The translations under genes and the position numbers were made by a program. A model generated the notes under the pieces. That model had not been told where the DNA came from. It searched no databases and was given only the letters and a program-made list of their open reading frames with translations. 64,000 nt of DNA, taken from Burkholderia latens. GTDB taxonomy: Bacteria > Pseudomonadota > Gammaproteobacteria > Burkholderiales > Burkholderiaceae. Location of the stretch: positions 1,922,001-1,986,000 of the forward strand of contig NZ_CP013435.1 of the NCBI RefSeq assembly GCF_001718795.1, given 5' to 3'. Below are positions 8,274 to 17,631 of the stretch, piece by piece (within the stretch, counting starts at the first letter, position 1; each line of letters opens with the position of its first letter).

Positions 8274-9512
8274 TCACACCGAGTGGCGTTTGCGGTAGCC
8301 GTCGAGGAAGCGCGCGATCCGGTTGATCGAATCGGCCAGATCGTCGAGATTCGGCAGAAAGACCACGCGGAAGTGATCCGGCGCCGCCCAGTTGAAGCCC
8401 GTTCCCTGCACAAGCAGCACGCGCTCCTCGAGCAGCAGGTCGAGGATGAACTGCTGGTCGTTCTGGATCGGATAGAGCTTCGGATCGAGGCGCGGGAACA
8501 TGTACAGCGCGGCCTGCGGCTTCACGCACGTCACGCCGGGAATCGAAGTGAGCATGTCGTATGCGAGTTCGCGCTGCTTGAAAAGGCGCCCGCTCGGCAC
8601 GATCAGCTCGTTGATGCTCTGGTAGCCGCCGAGCGCGGTCTGGATTGCGAACTGCCCGGGCACGTTCGCGCACAGGCGCATCGAGGACAGGATCCCGAGC
8701 CCTTCCAGGTAATCCTTCGCGCGCCGGCGGTTGTCGCCGCCGAGACCCGACACGGCCATCCAGCCCGCGCGGTAGCCGCACGACCGGTAGCTTTTCGACA
8801 GGCTGTTGAACGTGACCGTGATCACGTCTTCCGACAGCGAACCCAGCGCGGTGTGCTCGAGGCCGTCGTAGACGATCTTGTCGTAGACCTCGTCGGCGAA
8901 CACGATCAGCCCGTGCTGGCGCGCGATCTCGAGCAACTCGAGCAACAATTCGTCGGAATAAAGCGCGCCGGTCGGGTTGTTCGGGTTGATCACGACGATC
9001 GCCTTGGTGTTCGGCGTGATCTTGCGGCGAATGTCGTCGAGGTCGGGCATCCACGCGTTTTGCTCGTCGCACACGTAGTGCACGGGCGTGCCGCCCGACA
9101 GGCTCACGGCGGCCGTCCACAGCGGATAATCGGGCGCGGGGAGCAGCACTTCGTCGCCGTCGTTCAGCAGCGCCTGGGTCGCCATCACGATCAGCTCGGA
9201 TGCGCCGTTGCCGATGTAGATGTCGTCGAGCCCGACGCCCACGACGCCCTTTTGCTGCGTGTAGTGCATCACGGCCTTGCGCGCGGAGAACACGCCCTTC
9301 GAATCCGAATAGCCGGACGACGCCGGCAGGTTGCGGATCATGTCCTGGATGATCTCGTCCGGCGCGTCGAATCCGAACGGCGCGAGGTTGCCGATGTTCA
9401 GCTTGATGATGCGGTGGCCTTCTTCCTCGAGGCGCTTTGCGTGCTCGAGCACCGGGCCACGGATGTCGTAGCAGACGTTGAGCAGCTTGTTCGACTTCTG
9501 AATCGGTTTCAC
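8274..9512 (-). CDS. alaA: AlaA-like alanine aminotransferase
   Basis: 412-residue fold-type I PLP enzyme. The start is GTG 9512 (read as MKPIQKSNKLL). Visible motifs are NIGNLAPFGF, the YSDSKGVFSAR segment, VVINPNNPTGALYS (about residues 172-185), FADEVYDKI, and the PLP lysine in SLSKSYRSCGYRAGW (about 237-252). This is the AlaA/YfbQ subgroup, which makes alanine from pyruvate with glutamate. In this neighbourhood it lies immediately upstream of hom and thrC, which suggests coordinated control with the aspartate family, but its exact substrate is inferred. A valine-pyruvate role is possible. Confidence 0.88.
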   Translation of the reverse strand: MKPIQKSNKLLNVCYDIRGPVLEHAKRLEEEGHRIIKLNIGNLAPFGFDAPDEIIQDMIRNLPASSGYSDSKGVFSARKAVMHYTQQKGVVGVGLDDIYIGNGASELIVMATQALLNDGDEVLLPAPDYPLWTAAVSLSGGTPVHYVCDEQNAWMPDLDDIRRKITPNTKAIVVINPNNPTGALYSDELLLELLEIARQHGLIVFADEVYDKIVYDGLEHTALGSLSEDVITVTFNSLSKSYRSCGYRAGWMAVSGLGGDNRRRAKDYLEGLGILSSMRLCANVPGQFAIQTALGGYQSINELIVPSGRLFKQRELAYDMLTSIPGVTCVKPQAALYMFPRLDPKLYPIQNDQQFILDLLLEERVLLVQGTGFNWAAPDHFRVVFLPNLDDLADSINRIARFLDGYRKRHSV

Positions 9513-9787
9513 GACAACACGGTTCCTGGGTTGGCCTTGCGGCCGGGGGACGGGATCAAAACTGGAGAGCGGCCGGTCTGCGCGCGCTGTCTAGACTGGG
9601 AAAAAGCGGCGGCCGGACGCGGCTTGTGGCGGCGCACGACGCAAGGGACGCCCGCAGGCGACCAAAAAGTTATAATTTAGCGGATTTTGGCCGACTTTCG
9701 CAATGCACCATGGCCGCTCCGGGCCCGCGCCGACAGGCGTCCCGCGCGCGCCGGGCATGAAACCGGCCGCCCGGGCCCGGTTGGCCC
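9513..9787. promoter_or_regulatory. Divergent promoter region, alaA / Mth938 gene
   Basis: This 275-base gap separates two divergent genes. A perfect TATAAT at 9671-9676 faces right, about 110 bases ahead of the Mth938 gene, but no good -35 box lies 16-18 bases upstream. No operator or RNA element could be recognised. Confidence 0.4.
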
Positions 9788-10201
9788 ATGTCAGACATTC
9801 CCCCTACGGAACCGCGGAATACCGATTTGAAACTGCACCAGGACTCGAGCGGCGCGCTCAACACCGTTACCGGCTACGGCCCCGATTATGTCGACGTCAA
9901 CCTCCAGCGCCACGAAGGAAGTGTCATCGTGCTGCCCGGCGCACCAGTGCGCGATTGGCCCGTGTCGTCGTTCGACGCGCTCGCGCCCGAGCACTTCGCG
10001 ATGCTGCTCGACCCGGCGCCCGAGCTCGTGATCTTCGGCAGCGGCGCGCGGCTGCGCTTTCCGCATCCGCGACTCGTGGCCGCGCTGACAGCCCGGCGGA
10101 TCGGCGTCGAAACGATGGATTTCCAGGCCGCGTGCCGCACCTACAACATCCTGATGGCCGAGGGCCGCAAAGTCGCCGCCGCGCTCTTAATTGAACGTTA
10201 A
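9788..10201 (+). CDS. Mth938-like domain protein (DUF498 family)
   Basis: 137 residues, whole protein one Mth938/NDUFAF3-like domain. Motifs are TGYGPDYVDVN near residue 28, LPGAPVRDWP, PELVIFGSGARLRFPHPRL and the ending AACRTYNILMAEGRKVAAALL. The eukaryotic relative NDUFAF3 is a complex I assembly factor. The bacterial role is not established. It stands directly upstream of arnT (136 bases) but has its own short leader, so a functional link to lipid A modification is not shown. Confidence 0.85.
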   Translation: MSDIPPTEPRNTDLKLHQDSSGALNTVTGYGPDYVDVNLQRHEGSVIVLPGAPVRDWPVSSFDALAPEHFAMLLDPAPELVIFGSGARLRFPHPRLVAALTARRIGVETMDFQAACRTYNILMAEGRKVAAALLIER

Positions 10202-10336
10202 TCGCCGATGCGGTAAAACTGCGGCCGGCGCCTCGGGTCGATCCCCGGAACATAGCCCGGATCCGACCCGCCCGGCCGCCCGCCGCCCGCGCCAAGCGCC
10301 GGCCGCCCGTCACAATAACCAACAGGCTGAAAATCC

Positions 10337-12013
10337 ATGAACGATACGCCGTCGAGGCTACCGCTCAACCGCATCACGTTCGTCCTCCTGCTCGCCGCGC
10401 TCGCGATCGTCTGGTTCGCGCCGCTCGGCCTGCGCCATCTGATCCCGAGCGACGAAGGCCGCTACGCGGAAATGGCGCGCGAAATGTTCGTCACCGGCGA
10501 CTGGATCACGCCGCGCTACAACGGCTACAAGTACTTCGAGAAGCCGCCGCTGCAAACCTGGCTGAACGCGCTGACCTTCGCATGGTTCGGGATCGGCGAA
10601 TGGCAGGCGCGGCTCTACACGGGCCTCGCGAGTTTCGCCGGCGTGCTGCTCGTCGGCTTCACCGGCGCGCGCCTGTTCAACCCGCTGTCCGGCTTCCTCG
10701 CGGCGGTCGTGCTCGCGTGCTCGCCGTACTGGAACCTGATGGGCCACTTCAACGCGCTCGACATGGGGCTCGCGTTCTGGATGGCGGTGTCGCTGTGCGC
10801 GCTGCTGCTCGCGCAGCGGCCCGGCCTGCGCGCCGGTGCGGTGCGCGGCTGGATGTGGGCGTGCTGGGCCGGGATGGCGTTCGCCGTGCTGTCCAAGGGC
10901 CTCGTCGGGCTGATCCTGCCCGGCGCCGTGCTGGTGCTCTATACACTGATCGCGCGCGACTGGGCGCTATGGAAGCGGCTGTATCTGGTCAGCGGCCTCG
11001 TGATCTTCTTCGCGATCGTCACGCCGTGGTTCGTGCTTGTCCAGCAGCGCAACCCGGAGTTCTTCAACTTCTTCTTCATCGTCCAGCAGTTCCGCCGCTA
11101 CCTGACGCCGGAACAGAATCGTCCGGGCCCGTTCTACTACTTCGTGCCGGTGCTGCTGGTCGGCTTCCTGCCGTGGCTGTCGGTCGCATGGCAGAGCGTG
11201 CGCCATGCGGTGCGCATGCCGCGCCAGCCGAACGGATTCTCGCCGATGCTCGTGCTGCTGATCTGGAGCGCGTTCATCTTCCTGTTCTTCAGCGCGTCGC
11301 ATTCGAAGCTGATCTCGTACGTGCTGCCGGTCGCGCCGGCGCTCGCGCTGATGATCGGCGCGTACCTGCCGCTGATGAGCGCAGAGCAGTTCCGCCGTCA
11401 CCTGCTCGGCTATCTGGTGTTCTTCGTCGCCGCGGCATTCGGCATCATCGCGCTCGCATACCAGGGCGACGCACGCACACCGAACGCGCTGTACCGCGCG
11501 TTCCAGGTCTGGCTTTACGTGGGCCTCGCAGTCGCGGGTGCGCTCACGCTCGCGGCCGCATGGCTGAACCGCCGCGCGGGCGTCGCGGCCGCGATCACCG
11601 CATTCGGCGCCGCGTGGCTCGCGTTCGGCACGATCGGCGGCACCGGACACGACGAGTTCGGCCGCTACAGCTCCGGCGCGCTGCTCGCGCCCGCGGTGCG
11701 CGCCGAACTCGCGAAGCTGCCGCCGGACACGCCGTTCTACTCGATCGAGATGCTCGATCACACATTCCCGTTCTACATGGGCCACACGACGATCATGGTC
11801 CAGCGCAAGGACGAGCTCTCGTTCGGGATTTCGGTCGAGCCGAACAAGTGGATCCCGACCGTCGACCAATGGATCGAACGCTGGAAGCAGGAACCCCATG
11901 CGCTCGCGATCATGCCGCCCGGCCAGTACGACTCGCTGGTCCAGCAACACGTGCCGATGCGCGTGATCGCGCGCGACAACCGCCGCGTGATCGTCGAGAA
12001 ACCGCAATCGTAA
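10337..12013 (+). CDS. arnT: Undecaprenyl-P-L-Ara4N: lipid A transferase ArnT
   Basis: 558 residues, GT83/PMT-type membrane glycosyltransferase. It moves 4-amino-4-deoxy-L-arabinose from undecaprenyl phosphate to lipid A on the periplasmic face, lowering the negative charge and giving polymyxin resistance. The signature LIPSDEGRYAEMAREMF near residues 35-51 carries the catalytic acidic residue after the first membrane helix, and GYKYFEKPPLQTW follows it. About twelve hydrophobic segments fill the first 420 residues; the C-terminal about 120 residues are soluble and periplasmic (YSIEMLDHTFPFYMGH). It opens the seven-gene arn run; arnE starts 13 bases later. Confidence 0.94.
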   Translation: MNDTPSRLPLNRITFVLLLAALAIVWFAPLGLRHLIPSDEGRYAEMAREMFVTGDWITPRYNGYKYFEKPPLQTWLNALTFAWFGIGEWQARLYTGLASFAGVLLVGFTGARLFNPLSGFLAAVVLACSPYWNLMGHFNALDMGLAFWMAVSLCALLLAQRPGLRAGAVRGWMWACWAGMAFAVLSKGLVGLILPGAVLVLYTLIARDWALWKRLYLVSGLVIFFAIVTPWFVLVQQRNPEFFNFFFIVQQFRRYLTPEQNRPGPFYYFVPVLLVGFLPWLSVAWQSVRHAVRMPRQPNGFSPMLVLLIWSAFIFLFFSASHSKLISYVLPVAPALALMIGAYLPLMSAEQFRRHLLGYLVFFVAAAFGIIALAYQGDARTPNALYRAFQVWLYVGLAVAGALTLAAAWLNRRAGVAAAITAFGAAWLAFGTIGGTGHDEFGRYSSGALLAPAVRAELAKLPPDTPFYSIEMLDHTFPFYMGHTTIMVQRKDELSFGISVEPNKWIPTVDQWIERWKQEPHALAIMPPGQYDSLVQQHVPMRVIARDNRRVIVEKPQS

Positions 12014-12026
12014 GGACGCCCGCCGC

Positions 12027-12398
12027 ATGAATCCCGTTTCGTTCGTCTGCATCATCACCGGCGTGATGCTCAACGCCTGTGCGCAACTTCTGCTGAAAGC
12101 CGGCGTCAACGCCGTTGGACACTTCGAATTCAGCCGTGCGAACATCATCCCGGTCGGGTTCAAGATCGCGACCCAGCTGCCGATCATCGGCGGTCTCGGC
12201 TGCTACGTGCTGAGCGTCGTCGTCTGGATCCTCGGGCTGTCGCGGGTCGACGTGTCGATCGCGTACCCGATGCTGTCGCTCGGCTACGTAGTCAATGCGT
12301 TCGCCGCGTGGTACCTGTTCGGCGAAGTGCTGTCGGTGCAGCGGCTCGTCGGCATCGGGATCATCCTGATCGGCGTGCTCGTGCTGGCGCGCAGCTGA
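12027..12398 (+). CDS. arnE: ArnE-like small flippase subunit (SMR/EamA type)
   Basis: 123 residues with four predicted membrane helices (ITGVMLNACAQLLLKAG first, then IGGLGCYVLSVVVWILG, the AYPMLSLGYVVNAFAAW segment, and a last helix ending in LVLARS). In enteric bacteria ArnE and ArnF together flip undecaprenyl-P-Ara4N across the inner membrane. Only one such gene is present here, so it may act as a homodimer or pair with a partner elsewhere. Its place between arnT and arnB supports the role. Confidence 0.82.
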   Translation: MNPVSFVCIITGVMLNACAQLLLKAGVNAVGHFEFSRANIIPVGFKIATQLPIIGGLGCYVLSVVVWILGLSRVDVSIAYPMLSLGYVVNAFAAWYLFGEVLSVQRLVGIGIILIGVLVLARS

Positions 12399-12545
12399 GC
12401 GCGCGGCCGGCCCGGTCGCACCGGCGGGCATTAAGCGCCCGCCTACAAAAAATCACGGTACGAAACGCTCAACCGGTGTTTAATGCCGGTTTCGGGCCGG
12501 ATCGCCCGCCCCTTTATTACCAGCCATTACAGGCAAACCGCATTC

Positions 12546-13697
12546 ATGAGCCAGACTACCGCTCCGTTTTTGCCGTTCACCCGCCCGGAGATCGATGAGG
12601 AAACCATCCAGGGCGTCGTCGAAGTGCTGCGCTCGGGCTGGATCACCACCGGCCCGCAGAACCAGAAGTTCGAAGCCGCGCTGTCCGAGTATTGCGGCGG
12701 CCGGCCGGTGCGCGCGTTCAACTCCGGCACGTGCACGCTCGAGATCGGCCTGCGCATCGCAGGCGTGGGCCCCGGCGACGAAGTGATCACGACGCCCGCC
12801 ACGTGGGTGTCGACCAGCAACGTAATCCTCGAAACCGGCGCGACGCCGGTGTTCGCCGACATCGACCCGGTCACGCGCAACATCGACCTCGACAAGCTCG
12901 AGCAGGCGATCACGCCGCGCACGAAGGCGATCATCCCGGTCTACCTGGCCGGCCTGCCGGTGGACATGGACCGCCTGTACGCGATCGCGCGCGCCCGCAA
13001 CCTGCGCGTGATCGAGGACGCGGCCCAGGCGCTCGGCTCGACGTGGAAAGGCCAACGCATCGGCGCAATCGGCGACATCGTGTCGTTCAGCTTCCACGCG
13101 AACAAGAACCTGACGACGATCGAAGGCGGCGCACTCGTGCTGAACGACGACGCCGAAGCGGCGCTCGCGCAGAAGTACCGGCTGCAGGGCATCACGCGCA
13201 CCGGCTTCGACGGGATGGACTGCGACGTGCTCGGCGGCAAGTACAACATGACCGACGTCGCCGCGCGCGTCGGTCTCGGCCAGCTGCCGCACCTCGAGCG
13301 CTTCACCGCGCAGCGCCGCGCGCTCGCGCGCGCGTATTTCGCGGCCCTCGGCGGCGGCCCGGCCGTGAAGCTCGGGCTCGGGTTGCCGGTCGCCGATTTC
13401 GAGAACGGCAACTGGCACATGTTCCAGGTCACGCTGCCGCTCGAACGGCTGTCGATCTCGCGCGCGGACTTCATGGCGCAGATGAAGGAGCGCGGCATCG
13501 GCACGGGCGTCCACTACCCGGCCATCCACCTTTTCACGCTGTATCGCGCGCGCGGCTTCAGGGAGGGCATGTTCCCCCACGCCGAGCGGTACGGCGCCTC
13601 GACCGTCACGCTGCCGCTGTTCACGCAGATGACGGAAGACGATGTGCGTCGCGTAGCCGACGCCATCAATCAGATTTGCGAACAATACGGAAAATAA
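12546..13697 (+). CDS. arnB: UDP-4-amino-4-deoxy-L-arabinose aminotransferase ArnB
   Basis: 383-residue DegT/DnrJ/EryC1 aminotransferase. It aminates UDP-4-keto-pentose with glutamate. ATG 12546 (MSQTTAPFLPF) is chosen over the longer frame because it matches the family start. The cofactor lysine is K187 in SFHANKNLTTIEGGAL; ATWVSTSNVI and VIEDAAQALGS are other cofactor and substrate motifs. A 147-base gap separates it from arnE, longer than other gaps in the run. The gap includes a GC-rich 7-base dyad (12423-12443) without a U-run, so an internal promoter is possible. Confidence 0.95.
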   Translation: MSQTTAPFLPFTRPEIDEETIQGVVEVLRSGWITTGPQNQKFEAALSEYCGGRPVRAFNSGTCTLEIGLRIAGVGPGDEVITTPATWVSTSNVILETGATPVFADIDPVTRNIDLDKLEQAITPRTKAIIPVYLAGLPVDMDRLYAIARARNLRVIEDAAQALGSTWKGQRIGAIGDIVSFSFHANKNLTTIEGGALVLNDDAEAALAQKYRLQGITRTGFDGMDCDVLGGKYNMTDVAARVGLGQLPHLERFTAQRRALARAYFAALGGGPAVKLGLGLPVADFENGNWHMFQVTLPLERLSISRADFMAQMKERGIGTGVHYPAIHLFTLYRARGFREGMFPHAERYGASTVTLPLFTQMTEDDVRRVADAINQICEQYGK

Positions 13698-13703
13698 GCG
13701 TAC

Positions 13704-14726
13704 ATGAATCACCTTGAAGCACGCGCCGGGCATCCGGGCGCCGCGAACCCGGAGGTTTCGGTCATCATCCCCGTGTACAACGAGGAAGACGGCCTGGCTG
13801 CGCTGTTCGCGCGGCTGTACCCGGCACTCGACGCACTCGGCACGTCATACGAAGTGATCCTGATCAACGACGGCAGCCGCGACCGCTCGGCCGCGATGCT
13901 CGCGGACCAGTTCCACGTGCGTCCCGACACGACGCGCGTCGTGCTGCTCAACGGCAACTACGGCCAGCACATGGCGATCCTCGCCGGCTTCGCGCAGTCG
14001 CGCGGCGAGATCGTGATCACGCTCGACGCCGACCTGCAGAACCCGCCCGAGGAGATCGGCAAGCTGATCGCGAAGATGCGCGAAGGCTACGACTACGTCG
14101 GCTCGATCCGCAAGCAGCGGCAGGACAGCCTGTGGCGCCGCAAGGCATCGCAGATGATGAACCGGCTGCGCGAGCGCATCACGCGTATCAAGATGACCGA
14201 CCAGGGCTGCATGCTGCGCGCGTACAGCCGCCGCATCATCGACACGATCAACGTGTGCGGCGAAGTCAACACGTTCATCCCCGCGCTCGCCTACACGTTC
14301 GCGCAGAACCCGACCGAAATCGAGGTCGCGCACGAGGAGCGCTTCGCGGGCCAGTCGAAGTATTCGCTGTACAGCCTGATCCGGCTGAACTTCGATCTGG
14401 TGACCGGCTTCTCGGTCGTGCCGCTGCAGTGGCTGTCGTTCATCGGCGTGATCCTGTCGCTCGGCTCCGCGGCGCTGTTCGTGCTGCTGCTCGTGCGCCG
14501 CTTCATCGTCGGCGCGGAAGTGCAAGGCGTGTTCACGCTGTTCGCGATCACGTTCTTCCTGCTCGGCGTGATCATCTTCGCGCTCGGGCTGCTCGGCGAA
14601 TACGTCGGCCGCATCTACCAGCAGGTGCGTGCACGGCCGCGCTACCTGATTCAGGCAGTGCTCGAGCAGCACGAAGGCGTGCCGCCGGTGCCGGCTGCCG
14701 CGAACCGCGCGGGAGCCGCGCAATGA
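13704..14726 (+). CDS. arnC: Undecaprenyl-phosphate Ara4-formyl-N transferase ArnC
   Basis: 340 residues, GT2 family. It attaches 4-formamido-L-arabinose from the UDP sugar to undecaprenyl phosphate at the inner membrane. The N-terminal GT-A domain starts VSVIIPVYNEEDGL, with ILINDGSRDRS and the DxD-type motif TLDADLQNPPEE (about residues 109-120). Two C-terminal helices (WLSFIGVILSLGSAALFVLL and a second) anchor it. The stop overlaps the next start as ATGA at 14723-14726, indicating translational coupling to the formyltransferase. Confidence 0.95.
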   Translation: MNHLEARAGHPGAANPEVSVIIPVYNEEDGLAALFARLYPALDALGTSYEVILINDGSRDRSAAMLADQFHVRPDTTRVVLLNGNYGQHMAILAGFAQSRGEIVITLDADLQNPPEEIGKLIAKMREGYDYVGSIRKQRQDSLWRRKASQMMNRLRERITRIKMTDQGCMLRAYSRRIIDTINVCGEVNTFIPALAYTFAQNPTEIEVAHEERFAGQSKYSLYSLIRLNFDLVTGFSVVPLQWLSFIGVILSLGSAALFVLLLVRRFIVGAEVQGVFTLFAITFFLLGVIIFALGLLGEYVGRIYQQVRARPRYLIQAVLEQHEGVPPVPAAANRAGAAQ

Positions 14727-15670
14727 AGCCGCGCGCGGTCGTCTTCGCGTATCACAACGTCGGCGTGCGCTGCCTGCAGGTGCTGCTGGCACGCGGCGTC
14801 GACGTCGCACTCGTCGTCACGCACGAGGACAACCCGAACGAGAACATCTGGTTCGGCAGCGTCGCATCGGTGGCCGCCGAGCACGGGATCCCGGTCGTCA
14901 CGCCGGCCGATCCCGCCGATCCCGCGCTGCGCCGCGCCGTGTCCGACGCGCAGCCCGACTTCATCTTCTCGTTCTACTACCGCCACATGCTGCCGGCGGA
15001 CCTGCTCGCCATCGCACCGCGCGGCGCGTACAACATGCACGGGTCGCTGCTGCCGAAATACCGGGGTCGGGTTCCGACCAACTGGGCCGTGCTGAACGGC
15101 GAAACGGAAACCGGCGCGACGCTGCACGAAATGGCCGCGAAGCCGGACGCCGGCGCGATCGTCGGCCAGACCGCCGTGCCGATCCTGCCGGACGACACCG
15201 CGGCGCAGGTATTCGACAAGGTGACGGTGGCGGCCGAACAGACGCTCTGGCGCGTGCTGCCCGCGCTGCTCGCGGGCGACGCGCCGCATCTGCCTAACGA
15301 CCTCGCGAACGGCAGCTACTACGGCGGACGCAAGCCGGAGGACGGCCGCATCGACTGGACGAAGCCGGCCGCGCAGGTCTACAACCTGGTGCGCGCGGTC
15401 GCCCCGCCGTATCCGGGCGCGTTCACCGACATCGGCGGCACGCGGTTCGTAGTCGCCCGCGCGCGCGTCGCGGCACCCGGCAGCGCCGCCGCCGCGGCTG
15501 CGGCGGATTTGCCGCCCGGCCTGCACGTAAGCGATAATGCGCTATTCGGCGTCTGCGGCGACAGCCGCGCCCTATCCATTCTCGAGCTGTGGCAGCAGCG
15601 CGACGGCGGCGAAACCGTCGTGACGCCCGCGGAATTCGCGCAGTTCATTCATTCTTCCCGTCATTCATGA
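14723..15670 (+). CDS. arnA: UDP-Ara4N formyltransferase (ArnA N-terminal function)
   Basis: 315 residues, equal to the formyltransferase half of E. coli ArnA but encoded as a separate gene. It formylates UDP-L-Ara4N using 10-formyl-tetrahydrofolate. Catalytic residues are present: N104 and H106 in YNMHGSLLPKYRG, and D142 in KPDAG. The conserved SFYYRHMLP precedes them. Start ATG 14723 overlaps the arnC stop, and its own stop overlaps the next start as ATGA at 15667-15670. The C-terminal region after about residue 205 (AVAPPYPGAF) is the OB-like domain, interrupted by an alanine-rich linker. Confidence 0.93.
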   Translation: MKPRAVVFAYHNVGVRCLQVLLARGVDVALVVTHEDNPNENIWFGSVASVAAEHGIPVVTPADPADPALRRAVSDAQPDFIFSFYYRHMLPADLLAIAPRGAYNMHGSLLPKYRGRVPTNWAVLNGETETGATLHEMAAKPDAGAIVGQTAVPILPDDTAAQVFDKVTVAAEQTLWRVLPALLAGDAPHLPNDLANGSYYGGRKPEDGRIDWTKPAAQVYNLVRAVAPPYPGAFTDIGGTRFVVARARVAAPGSAAAAAAADLPPGLHVSDNALFGVCGDSRALSILELWQQRDGGETVVTPAEFAQFIHSSRHS

Positions 15671-16722
15671 AAGCAAAAAAAGTCCTGATCCTGGGTGTGA
15701 ACGGCTTCATCGGTCATCACCTGTCGAAACGCATTCTTGAAACCACCGATTGGGAAGTGTTCGGCATGGACATGCAGACCGACCGGTTGGGCGACCTCGT
15801 CAACCACGAGCGGATGCATTTCTTCGAAGGCGACATCACGATCAACAAGGAGTGGGTCGAGTATCACGTGAAGAAGTGCGACGTGATCCTGCCGCTCGTC
15901 GCGATCGCGACGCCGGCCACCTACGTCCAGCAGCCGCTGCGCGTGTTCGAACTCGACTTCGAGGCGAACCTGCCGATCGTGCGCTCGGCCGTCAAGTACG
16001 GCAAGCACCTCGTGTTTCCGTCGACCTCCGAGGTCTACGGCATGTGCTCGGACGAGCAGTTCGACCCGGACGCGTCGGCGCTCACGTACGGCCCGATCAA
16101 CAAGCCGCGCTGGATCTACGCATGCTCGAAGCAGCTGATGGACCGCGTGATCTGGGGCTACGGGATGGAAGGCCTGAACTTCACGCTGTTCCGTCCGTTC
16201 AACTGGATCGGCCCGGGCCTCGACTCGATCTACACGCCGAAGGAAGGCAGCTCGCGCGTGGTCACGCAGTTCCTCGGCCACATCGTGCGCGGCGAGAACA
16301 TCAGCCTCGTCGACGGCGGCTCGCAAAAGCGCGCGTTCACCGACATCGACGACGGCATCAGCGCGCTGATGAAGATCATCGACAACAAGAACGGCGTCGC
16401 GTCGGGCAAGATCTACAACATCGGCAATCCGAAGAACAACTTCTCGGTTCGCGAGCTCGCGCACAAGATGCTCGAACTGGCCGCCGAATTCCCGGAATAC
16501 GCGGATTCCGCAAAACAGGTGAAGCTCGTCGAGACGACCTCCGGCGCGTACTACGGCAACGGTTACCAGGACGTGCAGAACCGCGTGCCGAAGATCGACA
16601 ACACGATGCAGGAGCTCGCGTGGGCGCCGCAATCGACGTTCGACGACGCACTGCGCAAGATCTTCGAAGCGTATCGCGGCCATGTCGCCGACGCACGCGC
16701 GCTCGTCGAACAGCAGAACTGA
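15667..16722 (+). CDS. arnA: UDP-glucuronate C4-decarboxylase (ArnA C-terminal function)
   Basis: 351-residue short-chain epimerase/decarboxylase matching the second half of E. coli ArnA. It oxidises and decarboxylates UDP-glucuronate to the 4-keto-pentose. ATG 15667 gives MKAKKVLILGVNGFIGHHL with the NAD motif GVNGFIG. T120, S121 and E122 in FPSTSEVYGMC, and the Y151-x3-K155 pair in YACSKQL, supply the catalytic set. FNWIGPGLDSIYTPKEGSSR is the sugar-nucleotide loop. It is coupled to the preceding formyltransferase by a 4-base overlap, so the fused enzyme of enterics is here two polypeptides with likely matched translation. Confidence 0.94.
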   Translation: MKAKKVLILGVNGFIGHHLSKRILETTDWEVFGMDMQTDRLGDLVNHERMHFFEGDITINKEWVEYHVKKCDVILPLVAIATPATYVQQPLRVFELDFEANLPIVRSAVKYGKHLVFPSTSEVYGMCSDEQFDPDASALTYGPINKPRWIYACSKQLMDRVIWGYGMEGLNFTLFRPFNWIGPGLDSIYTPKEGSSRVVTQFLGHIVRGENISLVDGGSQKRAFTDIDDGISALMKIIDNKNGVASGKIYNIGNPKNNFSVRELAHKMLELAAEFPEYADSAKQVKLVETTSGAYYGNGYQDVQNRVPKIDNTMQELAWAPQSTFDDALRKIFEAYRGHVADARALVEQQN

Positions 16723-16734
16723 CGGGACGCTCGC

Positions 16735-17631
16735 TTGGCTCGTATCGTCCTCAAGATCGACGTCGACACGCTGCGCGGCACGCGCGAAGGCGTGCCGAAT
16801 CTCGCGCGCATCTTCGATCGCTTCAATGCGCGCGCGACCTTCCTCTTCAGCCTCGGGCCCGACCACACGGGCTGGGCGCTGCGGCGCGTGTTCCGCCCCG
16901 GCTTCCTGAAGAAGGTGTCGCGCACGTCGGTGGTCGAGCATTACGGCGTGAAGCAGCTGATGTACGGCGTGCTGCTGCCAGGCCCCGACATCGGCCGGCG
17001 CGCGATCGCCGACATGCGCGCGATTCACGAGGCCGGCTTCGAATGCGGAATCCATACGTGGGATCACGTGTACTGGCAGGACAACGTGCGCGCACGCGAT
17101 CGCGACTGGACCGCGCGTGAGATGCAGAAGAGCCACGCGCGCTTTGTCGACGTCTTCGGCGCGCCGCCCGTCACGCACGGCGCGGCCGGCTGGCAGATGA
17201 ACGACGCCGCGTTCGAGCAGATCGACGCATGGGGGATGCGCTACGCATCCGACGGCCGCGGCCATTCGCCGTACCTGCCCGTCGTCGGCGGCCGCACACT
17301 GTCGCACGTGCAGATGCCGACCACGCTGCCGACGCTCGACGAGGTGCTCGGCATCGACGGCATCGACACGCACAACGTCGCAGCGCACATCCTGAAGTTC
17401 ACCGAAACCAACCCGCACGACCAGGTATTCACGCTGCATGCGGAACTGGAAGGCCAGAAGCTCGCGCCGGTGTTCGAGCAATTGCTCGCGGGATGGCGCG
17501 CGCAGGGCCATACGTTTGCGACGATGGGCGACTATCACGCGACGCTGGACCGCGACACGCTGCCATCGTACCCTGTCGCGTGGGGCGAAATCCCCGGCCG
17601 CTCCGGCGAACTGATCGTCCAGCCCGACTGA
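16735..17631 (+). CDS. arnD: Undecaprenyl-P-Ara4FN deformylase ArnD
   Basis: 298-residue polysaccharide-deacetylase-type enzyme. It removes the formyl group before flipping. The start is TTG 16735 (MARIVLKIDVDTLRG): no ATG or GTG lies in a better position and the family begins with this strand. Metal and catalytic motifs are the aspartates in KIDVDTLRG, HTWDHVYWQD (about residues 104-113) and THGAAGWQMND. It is 12 bases after the decarboxylase and ends the arn run. Use of TTG suggests lower translation than upstream genes. Confidence 0.93.
   Translation: MARIVLKIDVDTLRGTREGVPNLARIFDRFNARATFLFSLGPDHTGWALRRVFRPGFLKKVSRTSVVEHYGVKQLMYGVLLPGPDIGRRAIADMRAIHEAGFECGIHTWDHVYWQDNVRARDRDWTAREMQKSHARFVDVFGAPPVTHGAAGWQMNDAAFEQIDAWGMRYASDGRGHSPYLPVVGGRTLSHVQMPTTLPTLDEVLGIDGIDTHNVAAHILKFTETNPHDQVFTLHAELEGQKLAPVFEQLLAGWRAQGHTFATMGDYHATLDRDTLPSYPVAWGEIPGRSGELIVQPD

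Noticed and set aside
6892..9120. Very long minus-strand frame including hom
   Set aside because: Only the part from ATG 8220 matches homoserine dehydrogenase; the upstream extension is antisense-like composition overlapping the aminotransferase in another frame.
9671..9676. TATAAT as a complete promoter for the Mth938 gene
   Set aside because: The -10 is perfect but no acceptable -35 sits 16-18 bases upstream, so I kept it only as a note within the divergent region.
12423..12443. GC-rich dyad between arnE and arnB as terminator
   Set aside because: Seven-base arms without a T-run on either strand; the operon continues normally beyond it.
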